A DNA stretch of 10,764 bases, taken from positions 1-10,764 of the forward strand of contig JBFWNZ010000105.1 in NCBI GenBank assembly GCA_050250795.1, in the 5' to 3' direction. This DNA is from JBFWNZ01 sp050250795. GTDB lineage: Bacteria; Pseudomonadota; Alphaproteobacteria; UBA8366. Below, one piece after another: positions 5,798-10,764 of this stretch. How positions within the stretch are numbered: the stretch's first letter is position 1; each line of letters opens with the position of its first letter. Under the pieces are notes generated by a model. The model was not told the origin of the DNA. It saw only the letters and a list, made by a program, of their open reading frames with translations, and ran no database searches. The position numbers and the translations under genes are program-made.

Positions 5798-6775
5798 ATG
5801 AGCGACGCTTCCGACCGCGAGATCGACCCAGCGCTTCAGCCGCGTCCGCAGGACGTGGACTACGACCTCGACCGGGCCTTGTCGGCGGTCGTGGCGTTGC
5901 GCTCGCGCATCCCCGAGGACGGGATGACCGCCTCGCTGCTCGGGACCGAGCGCGCGGGTCACGGCGTGCTGATCCGGGACAACGGGCTCGTCGTCACCAT
6001 CGGCTATCTGATCACCGAGGCCGAATCGGTCTGGCTGGTCGACAACAACGGCGCCGCCGTCCAGGCCCATGTCGTGGGCTACGACCAGGAGACGGGCTTC
6101 GGCCTCGTCCAGGCGCTGGGCCGGCTGTCCGTGCCGGCGATCGAGATCGGGCGGTCCTCCGAGCTGCGCGCCGGCGATTCCGTCATCCTGGCCGGCAGCG
6201 GGGGACGCAGCCAGGCAACCAAGGGGCGCATCTCGGCCAAGCGCGAGTTCGCGGGTTACTGGGAATATGTGCTGGACGAGGCGATCTTCACCGTGCCGGC
6301 GCATCCCTTCTGGGGCGGCTCGGGCCTGATCGACCCGCGCGGCCGGCTGGCCGGCATCGGCTCGCTGTACGTGCAGCAGGCGACCGGCGGGCGCGAGGAG
6401 GTGGCGGGCAACATGGTGGTGCCCATCGACCTTCTCGGCACGGTCATCGACGACCTGCTGCAATACGGGCGCACGCGCAAGCCGCCGCGCCCCTGGCTCG
6501 GCATGATGGCGACCGAGATCGAGGACAAGCTGGTGGTGGCCGGCCTCGTCAATGGCGGCCCGGCGCTCTCCTCGAACCTGCGGGCGGGCGACATCCTGAT
6601 GGCGGTGAACGGCCAGCCGGTCGGCGACCTTGCCGACCTGTTCCGCAAGATCTGGGCGATGGGCGAGGCGGGCGTGACCGTGCCGCTGACGATCCTGCGC
6701 GACGGCACCGAGATGAACCTGCGCATCCCCTCGGTGAGCCGCGCCGCCCTGCTGCGCGGCCCGCAGCTGCATTAG
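5798..6775 (+). CDS. HtrA-like (S1C) PDZ protein lacking the catalytic triad; probable pseudoprotease
   Basis: 325 residues; ATG preceded by GGAG at 8 bases. Residues about 50-220 align with the trypsin-like fold of HtrA/DegP proteases and residues about 231-315 form a PDZ domain with PWLGM (232-236) and LRAGDILMAVNGQPV (261-275). The catalytic positions are changed. The TNxHVV motif reads TIGYLI, putting Tyr70 at the His position. The TDLAVL motif reads TGFGLV, putting Gly100 at the Asp position. The GNSGGPL motif reads FWGGSGL, putting Gly173 at the nucleophile, with a Ser two residues later out of register. The N-terminus is acidic and polar with no signal peptide, unlike periplasmic DegP, so a cytoplasmic place is likely. 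The reading frame is intact and the fold residues are conserved, which argues for a retained binding or scaffold role and not decay. The function is unknown; peptide or C-terminus binding through the PDZ is the inference. Confidence 0.85.
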   Translation: MSDASDREIDPALQPRPQDVDYDLDRALSAVVALRSRIPEDGMTASLLGTERAGHGVLIRDNGLVVTIGYLITEAESVWLVDNNGAAVQAHVVGYDQETGFGLVQALGRLSVPAIEIGRSSELRAGDSVILAGSGGRSQATKGRISAKREFAGYWEYVLDEAIFTVPAHPFWGGSGLIDPRGRLAGIGSLYVQQATGGREEVAGNMVVPIDLLGTVIDDLLQYGRTRKPPRPWLGMMATEIEDKLVVAGLVNGGPALSSNLRAGDILMAVNGQPVGDLADLFRKIWAMGEAGVTVPLTILRDGTEMNLRIPSVSRAALLRGPQLH

Positions 6776-6795
6776 GGGCAGCGCACGCCGTCCCC

Positions 6796-6873
6796 CCTCA
6801 TCCTGAGCCTGACGAAGGATGAGGTCGGCAGTCCTGCATCCAGCCGCTCATGCTTCGTCAGGCTCAGCATGAG
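6796..6873. repeat. Inverted pair of palindromic elements with identical loops and a compensated stem
   Basis: Element A (6796-6824) has the 9-bp stem CCTCATCCT / AGGATGAGG with an 11-base loop. Element B (6847-6873) has the 8-bp stem CTCATGCT / AGCATGAG with an 11-base loop. On the same strand both read TTCGTCAGGCTCAG through the loop region, and the one stem difference (C to G on one arm, G to C on the other) keeps pairing. It fills most of the gap between the convergent HtrA-like and dehydrogenase genes. This repeat type (CTTCGTCAGGCTCAG core) is widespread in Alphaproteobacteria; a terminator or 3'-end role is likely. Confidence 0.8.
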
Positions 6874-6892
6874 GGAGCGATCGGGGCGGGAG

Positions 6893-7960
6893 TCAGGCCC
6901 CGCCTGCAACCCGCGCCGCGATGGCCTTGCCGAAGGCTTCGGTGGTCAGGGTGCCGCCAAGGTCGCGGGTACGCGCGGTGGCGTCGGCAAGTTGCGCGTC
7001 GATCGCCTCGCTGACGCGGATCGCCGCCTCGGCCATCTCGGGCCGGTTGTGACGCGCGCCCAGCCAGTCCAGCAACATGCCCATCGACAGGATCAGCGAG
7101 GTCGGGTTGGCGACGTTCTGGCCCGCGATATCCGGGGCCGCGCCATGCGCCGCCTGGGCGATGCAGTGCTGCGGCCCGGCATTGATCGAGCCGCCGACGC
7201 CCAGGCCGCCGACCAGTTCGGCGCAGAGGTCGGACAGGATGTCGCCGAACATGTTCGTCGTCACCACCACGTCGAAGCGCTCGGGCACGCGCACCAGGAA
7301 GGCCGCCATCGCGTCGACCAGAACCTCGTCGTATTCGACCTGCGGATACTCCTGGGCGACCGCGCGGCAGCATTCGAGGAACAGCCCCTCGGACTGCTTC
7401 AGCACGTTCACCTTGTGCACTGCCGTCACCTTGCGCCGCCGCCGCATCGCCAGGTCGAAGGCCGCGCGCGCGATGCGCTGGCTGCCCTGGCGGGTGATCT
7501 TGCGCACCGCCAGCGCGAGGTCCGGCGTCGGCATGAATTCGCCCGAGCCCATATACATGGTGCGGTCGGCATAGAAGCCCTCGGTGTTCTCGCGGGCGAA
7601 GGCCATGTCCATCTGCTTGACCGTCGACGGCACGCCCGGCCGCGTCTTGGACGGGCGGATATTCGCATACAGGTCGAATGCCTTGCGGATGCCGCCGGAG
7701 GGGTTGCGTCCGCCCTTGTCCGGCGCCGGATAGGCCATCGAATGCACCGGGCCCAGGATGGTGCCGTCGGCGGCGCCGATGGCCTCCAGCGTCTCGTCGG
7801 TCAGTGTCGAGCCGTTCTTCTCCAGGCTGGCGAAGCCGACCAGCCCATGCTCGATCTCCAGCCCCAGGTTGAAGCGGCGGTCCACCGCCTGCAGCACGTC
7901 GAGGGTCGCGGCAGTGATCTCGGGACCGATGCAGTCGCCGGGCAGGACGAGGATTTTCAT
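6893..7960 (-). CDS. NAD-type isocitrate/isopropylmalate-family beta-decarboxylating dehydrogenase
   Basis: 355 residues from ATG 7960, with GGAG ten bases upstream. The family oxidises and decarboxylates (2R,3S)-3-substituted malates using Mg2+ and NAD(P)+. Visible elements are LPGDCIGPE (6-14), substrate arginines R92, R102 and R123 (RENTEGFY), catalytic Y130 and K183 (HKVNVL), and metal aspartates D216, D240 and D244 within NMFGDILSD (236-244). HGAAPDIAG (272-280) has Asp-Ile where NADP-dependent E. coli IDH has Lys-Tyr, so NAD+ use is predicted. The substrate loop NPSGGIRKAFDLYANIRP fits neither classic LeuB (LLxLRKxLxLFAN) nor Icd exactly, so isocitrate, 3-isopropylmalate, homoisocitrate or tartrate cannot be decided. 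It starts 20 bp after the stop of the methyltransferase gene on the same strand and is probably co-transcribed with it. No leuC or leuD is adjacent, which weakens a LeuB call. Confidence 0.88.
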   Translation of the reverse strand: MKILVLPGDCIGPEITAATLDVLQAVDRRFNLGLEIEHGLVGFASLEKNGSTLTDETLEAIGAADGTILGPVHSMAYPAPDKGGRNPSGGIRKAFDLYANIRPSKTRPGVPSTVKQMDMAFARENTEGFYADRTMYMGSGEFMPTPDLALAVRKITRQGSQRIARAAFDLAMRRRRKVTAVHKVNVLKQSEGLFLECCRAVAQEYPQVEYDEVLVDAMAAFLVRVPERFDVVVTTNMFGDILSDLCAELVGGLGVGGSINAGPQHCIAQAAHGAAPDIAGQNVANPTSLILSMGMLLDWLGARHNRPEMAEAAIRVSEAIDAQLADATARTRDLGGTLTTEAFGKAIAARVAGGA

Positions 7961-7980
7961 GAGGCCGTGTCTCCGATGGG

Positions 7981-8745
7981 TCAGAAGCGTGCGATGATGA
8001 ACAGGCGGCGGAACGGGAACAGCGTCTTGCCGTCCGGCCGCTTCGGATAGGCCTTCAGGATGCGGGCCCGATAGGCGTTCTCGTAGTTGGTGCGGTCGGG
8101 TTCGTCGAGCGCGGCCAGCAGGGCGCCCAGCCAGGTGCCCTTGGTGAATTCGGCGACCGGGTTCTCGCCCTCCATGATCATGCAGTACTCGGTTTCCCAC
8201 ATGTCGAGCGAGGCGGCGAGCGGCGCCAGCAGGTCGTAATAGAATTGCGGATCGCCCGTGGGGTCGTCCGGCCGGACATTGGCCAGCTTCTTCTCCCAGG
8301 GCCCTTCCTTCGCCGCCTCGCGCATCATCACATGCGACGGCGCGTTGTAGTTGCGCGGCATCTGCACCGCCAGCGCGCCGCCCTTCGCCACCATGCCGGC
8401 CACGCGCGGGAACAGCGTCTTGTGGCCGCCCAGCCATTGCAGCGCGGCATTGGCGAAGACCAGGTCATAGGGCGCGTCCGGCGTCCAGCGGCCGATATCG
8501 GCTTCTTCCCAGGCGATGGTCGGATAGGCGGCGCGTGCCTTGCCCAGCATCTCGGGCGAGTTGTCGATGCCGCGCACATCCGCGTCGGGCCAGCGGTCTT
8601 TCAGTACCTGCGTCACGTTGCCGGCGCCGCAGCCCAGATCGACGACGCGCTTGGGCGCCGCCAGCGGTATCTGCGCGATGAGGTCGAGCGCCGGGCGCAG
8701 CCGCGGTCCGGCGAAGGTCAGGTATTGGGTCGGGTCCCAGGCCAT
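7981..8745 (-). CDS. tam: Trans-aconitate 2-methyltransferase
   Basis: 254 residues, close to the 252 of the E. coli enzyme. It transfers methyl from S-adenosylmethionine to trans-aconitate, a spontaneous isomer of cis-aconitate that inhibits aconitase; the enzyme is cytoplasmic. The start MAWDPTQYL matches the family's W-[DN]-P-x-x-YL opening. SAM motif I is VVDLGCGAGN (34-43), the acidic residue of motif II is D61 (GIDNSPEML), EADI is at 81-84 and ANAALQWL (98-105) is motif IV. Family-typical later segments are LAVQMPRNYNAPSHVMMRE, YYDLL and the terminal FRRLFIIAR. The ribosome site is weak (AGAGAAG). It is the first gene of a probable two-gene unit with the dehydrogenase downstream, and divergent from the DUF3572 gene across 149 bp that hold an inverted repeat. 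I am confident of the family; activity on another polycarboxylate is possible. Confidence 0.93.
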   Translation of the reverse strand: MAWDPTQYLTFAGPRLRPALDLIAQIPLAAPKRVVDLGCGAGNVTQVLKDRWPDADVRGIDNSPEMLGKARAAYPTIAWEEADIGRWTPDAPYDLVFANAALQWLGGHKTLFPRVAGMVAKGGALAVQMPRNYNAPSHVMMREAAKEGPWEKKLANVRPDDPTGDPQFYYDLLAPLAASLDMWETEYCMIMEGENPVAEFTKGTWLGALLAALDEPDRTNYENAYRARILKAYPKRPDGKTLFPFRRLFIIARF

Positions 8746-8827
8746 GAGGTCGCTTCTCTTGTTGCTGCCCGGCGGGCGGGGCCATCCTCGGCGCGTGGCG
8801 TCGCGGATGCAAGCAGGGCGGGAAATG

Positions 8828-8847
8828 ACATGCGATGGTTAGCATGT
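8828..8847. promoter_or_regulatory. Inverted repeat ACATGC-N8-GCATGT, candidate operator between tam and DUF3572
   Basis: A perfect 6-bp inverted repeat with an 8-base spacer spans 20 bp, a layout typical of dimeric helix-turn-helix regulators. Just downstream a weak promoter can be drawn for the plus-strand gene (TTAGCA at 8839-8844, TATATC at 8863-8868, 18-base spacer) whose -35 would overlap the repeat. No regulator gene lies in the window. A 6-bp palindrome can arise by chance, so this is a candidate only. Confidence 0.4.
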
Positions 8848-8894
8848 GCCCGGCCGCTGCGCTATATCGGAGGGCGGCATCGTGGGAGTGGGGA

Positions 8895-9176
8895 ATGGCG
8901 CGCGACGGCGAGGCGGCGGAACTGATGGCGATCCGGGCGCTCGGCTATCTGGCGGACGATCCGGACCGTCTGGCGCGTTTCGTCGCGCTGTCCGGCATGG
9001 TGCCGCAGGACCTGCGTGCCCAGGCGGCCGATCCCGCCTTTCTTGGCGGCGTCCTCGATTTCGTTCTGGGGGATGAAGCGACACTCGTCGCCTTCGCCGA
9101 TGCGGCCCAGGTGAAGCCCGAAGCCGTCATGCGCGCGCGCTACGCCCTGCCGGGCGCGCCGCCGCCGGAGTGGTAG
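8895..9176 (+). CDS. DUF3572 family protein
   Basis: 93 residues, from ATG 8895 with GGGAG six bases upstream. An in-frame ATG at 8835 would add 20 residues but has no ribosome site and falls inside the inverted repeat, so it is not used. The sequence is an all-helical small soluble protein with the family's IRALGYLADDPDRLARFVALSG opening (residues 13-34), a DLR motif, a FLGGVLDFVLGDEATLVAFA core and a C-terminal Pro-rich tail. DUF3572 is known to me from Alphaproteobacteria and has no assigned function. The gene converges with the small minus-strand frame seven bases downstream. Confidence 0.88.
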   Translation: MARDGEAAELMAIRALGYLADDPDRLARFVALSGMVPQDLRAQAADPAFLGGVLDFVLGDEATLVAFADAAQVKPEAVMRARYALPGAPPPEW

Positions 9177-9183
9177 GGCCGTT

Positions 9184-9360
9184 CTAGCGGGCGTCGAACA
9201 CTCGCACCGCCGCCAGCGCCGCGATCCGGCGGAAGGCGTCGCCGGCCAGCCGGCCCAGCTCGTCTGCGTGAAGGGTGTCGGCCTTTGCGGCTTGTGCGCT
9301 CAACGACTGCGCCCAGGCCCGCTGGCCGGCCAGATAGTTGCTGTAATCGAGAGTGACCAT
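9184..9360 (-). CDS. Small hypothetical protein (58 residues)
   Basis: The frame from ATG 9360 reads MVTLDYSNYLAGQRAWAQSL and continues as a predicted helical protein ending in FRRIAALAAVRVFDAR. A GGAAGCGGGG stretch lies just upstream; an alternative ATG at 9378 adds six residues without a better ribosome site. Support: the frame fills the gap between two well-called genes, has a balanced composition with Tyr, Leu, Gln, Asp and Glu (not the Arg/Pro/Ala excess of shadow frames in this DNA), and stops only seven bases from the DUF3572 stop. I do not recognise a family with certainty. No signal peptide or membrane segment. Confidence 0.6.
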   Translation of the reverse strand: MVTLDYSNYLAGQRAWAQSLSAQAAKADTLHADELGRLAGDAFRRIAALAAVRVFDAR

Positions 9361-9457
9361 GACGTGCCCCGCTTCCATGCGATGACCGGATCGTCGCGCA
9401 TCGGCACGCGATTTTCAGTGACCGGTATCACATGGGTGTCAGAATGCCGGAGAAGCG

Positions 9458-9474
9458 TTAAGGTTTCGTTGACC
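9458..9474 (+). promoter_or_regulatory. CtrA-like half-site pair (TTAA-N7-TTGACC)
   Basis: TTAA and TTGACC are separated by seven bases, one mismatch from the TTAA-N7-TTAAC box bound by the alphaproteobacterial cell-cycle regulator CtrA. It sits 32 bp before the ATG of the glycosyltransferase gene in a 145-bp divergent gap. The motif is short and the match imperfect. Confidence 0.25.
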
Positions 9475-9505
9475 CGCCGCACACCGCACACACGGCCGAC
9501 CCCGA

Positions 9506-10764
9506 ATGGAAGACTTGCTGGGCCTGTTGCGCGCCGCCAGGGCGGCGATGACCGGTGGGGCGCATGCGGACGCGGCGGCGCATCTGGCGCGCGCCATCGC
9601 CTTGCGGCCGGGCTCGGCGGAAATTCTGAACGAATATGGCATCGCGCTGGCCTCGGCCGGAGATTTCGCGGCGGCGTCGGCGGCGCTTGAGCGTGCGGCT
9701 GTGCTGGCGCCGGGTATCGCGGCGATCCGCAACAATCTGGGCAATGCCTATCGCGGTCTGGGCCGGCTGCCCGATGCGGCGGCGCAGTACCGCGCGGCGC
9801 TGGACCTCGATCCCGGCTATGCCGAGGCCGAGGGCAATTTCGGGACGGTCCTCCAGCTTGCGGGCCTGCCCGACGCGGCAGAGGACGCCTATCGCCGCGC
9901 CTTGATCCAGAAGCCGGACGACGCGCTGATCCGCACCCATCTCGGCACCGCGCTGGCGGCACAGGGGCGGCTGGCCGATGCGGAGACCGAGCACCGCGCG
10001 GCGCTCGACCGTGCCCCCGGGCTTGCCGAGGCGCATAACAACCTCGCCATCGTGCTGAAGGATTGCGGACGCTTCGCCGAGGCGCGGGAATCCTATGCAC
10101 GGGCGCTGGCGCTGCGTCCGGGGGATGCGGCGCTGCATTCCAATCTGCTGATGTGCCTTTGCTACGATCCGGCGGTGCCGGATGCGGCGTTGCTGGCTGC
10201 CCATCGCGACTGGGCGGCGCACCATGCCCGGCCGGCGCGGCGCCGCTTCGCCAACCCGGCCGATCCCGACCGGCCGTTGCGCATCGGCCTGCTGTCGCCC
10301 GATTTCCGCGACCATCCGGTGGCCAGCTTCGTTGCGCCCGTGCTGGCCGGGCAGTCCGGGTCCTGGCGCACTGTCTGCTATGCCGATCTGGTGGCACCGG
10401 ACGAGGAGTCCGAGCGGCTGGAGGGGATGGCATTCGGCTGGTGCGACTGCACCGGCCTGTCGGATGCTTCGCTGGCCGCGCGCATCCGCGAGGACGGCAT
10501 CGACATTCTGTTCGACCTTGCCGGCCACACCGCGCACAACCGCCTGCCGCTGTTCGGCCGCCGTGCGGCACCGGTGCAGGCAAGCTGGATCGGCTATCCG
10601 GCCACCACCGGCCTTGCCGAGATGGACTGGCGGCTGACCGATGCCCGCGCCGACCCGCCGGGGGACGCGGATGCGCTGCATACCGAACGCCTGTTGCGGC
10701 TGCCCGATTGCTTCCTCTGCTATACGCCGCCCGAGGAGGCGCCGCCGCTGCCGCCATCGGCCGA
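9506..10764 (+). CDS. TPR-containing SPINDLY/OGT-family (GT41) glycosyltransferase, 3' end missing
   Basis: 419 complete codons are visible and the frame runs off the window. ATG 9506 is the first possible start after an in-frame TGA at 9470; no good ribosome site precedes it. Residues 6-209 are six tetratricopeptide repeats, each exactly 34 residues, a superhelix that binds protein partners. The GT41 catalytic domain begins near 258 with LRIGLLSPDFRDHPVASF (compare DFGNHP in OGT; H270) and continues with DILFDLAGHTAHNRL (333-347), then APVQASWIGYPATTG and MDWRLTDARADP, all hallmarks of O-GlcNAc transferase/SPINDLY. Members move GlcNAc, or fucose in SPINDLY, from a nucleotide sugar to Ser/Thr of proteins; bacterial members are often tied to flagellin or surface modification. 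The nucleotide-binding C-terminal half lies outside the window, so donor and completeness are unknown. No flagellar or sugar-nucleotide gene is seen nearby. Confidence 0.93.
   Translation, partial: MEDLLGLLRAARAAMTGGAHADAAAHLARAIALRPGSAEILNEYGIALASAGDFAAASAALERAAVLAPGIAAIRNNLGNAYRGLGRLPDAAAQYRAALDLDPGYAEAEGNFGTVLQLAGLPDAAEDAYRRALIQKPDDALIRTHLGTALAAQGRLADAETEHRAALDRAPGLAEAHNNLAIVLKDCGRFAEARESYARALALRPGDAALHSNLLMCLCYDPAVPDAALLAAHRDWAAHHARPARRRFANPADPDRPLRIGLLSPDFRDHPVASFVAPVLAGQSGSWRTVCYADLVAPDEESERLEGMAFGWCDCTGLSDASLAARIREDGIDILFDLAGHTAHNRLPLFGRRAAPVQASWIGYPATTGLAEMDWRLTDARADPPGDADALHTERLLRLPDCFLCYTPPEEAPPLPPSA

Noticed and set aside
5642..6772. Minus-strand open frame of 376 residues over the HtrA-like gene
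   Set aside because: Antisense shadow; no recognisable domain, while the plus frame has a PDZ domain.
6869..8050. Plus-strand open frame of 393 residues over the dehydrogenase
   Set aside because: Arg/His-rich antisense shadow of a well-supported family member.
7961..8437. N-terminal extension of the beta-decarboxylating dehydrogenase by 159 residues into the tam gene
   Set aside because: The extension overlaps tam out of frame; the family begins at MKILVLPGDCIGPE, encoded from 7960.
8835..8894. Upstream ATG for the DUF3572 gene
   Set aside because: No ribosome site and it lies in the inverted repeat; ATG 8895 has GGGAG at good spacing and matches the family start.
9300..10757. Minus-strand open frames of 485 and 407 residues opposite the glycosyltransferase
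   Set aside because: Arg/Pro/Ala-rich shadows; the plus frame shows six TPRs and the GT41 motifs.
1..10764. CRISPR array, prophage, insertion sequence, tRNA or rRNA
   Set aside because: I saw no regularly spaced DNA repeats with unique spacers, transposase or integrase motifs, att-like repeats, or cloverleaf-like sequences; the periodic DNA at 1-939 is protein-coding FG-GAP repeat.

Overview
The window is high-GC DNA packed with genes and has short intergenic gaps. It most resembles an alphaproteobacterium, perhaps a Rhodospirillales-type organism. The grounds are a DUF3572 protein (a family I know from Alphaproteobacteria), palindromic intergenic repeats of a kind common in that class, a TPR-GT41 glycosyltransferase, and a large FG-GAP/RTX protein with type I secretion features. 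The exact genus cannot be read from the sequence.

Layout. 1-2880 (+): the 3' part of a large secreted calcium-binding protein, with a strictly periodic FG-GAP propeller region, two RTX blocks and a C-terminal secretion-signal-like end. 2973-4163 (+): a TIGR03032-family protein of unknown function, after a hairpin. 4164-4331: a convergent junction filled with palindromes. 4332-5639 (-): an iron-type alcohol dehydrogenase of the hydroxyacid-oxoacid transhydrogenase (ADHFE1-like) subgroup. 5798-6775 (+), divergent from it: an HtrA-like protein with a PDZ domain in which all three catalytic positions are replaced. 6796-6873: a second convergent palindrome pair. 7981-8745 and 6893-7960 (-): a likely two-gene operon of trans-aconitate 2-methyltransferase followed by an NAD-type isocitrate/isopropylmalate-family dehydrogenase. 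8895-9176 (+): DUF3572. 9184-9360 (-): a possible 58-residue protein. 9506 to the end (+): a TPR plus SPINDLY/OGT-type glycosyltransferase, cut by the window edge.

How the genes fit together. Most look like ordinary chromosomal neighbours and not one dedicated system. The plausible functional pairs are the RTX protein with the TIGR03032 protein (same strand, adjacent) and tam with the dehydrogenase (20 bp apart, both predicted to handle tricarboxylate-type acids). No phage, transposon, CRISPR or RNA gene was seen. The points most worth a second look are the triad-less HtrA-like protein, the tam-dehydrogenase pair, and the palindromes confined to the two larger convergent junctions, one pair of which shows a compensatory stem change.
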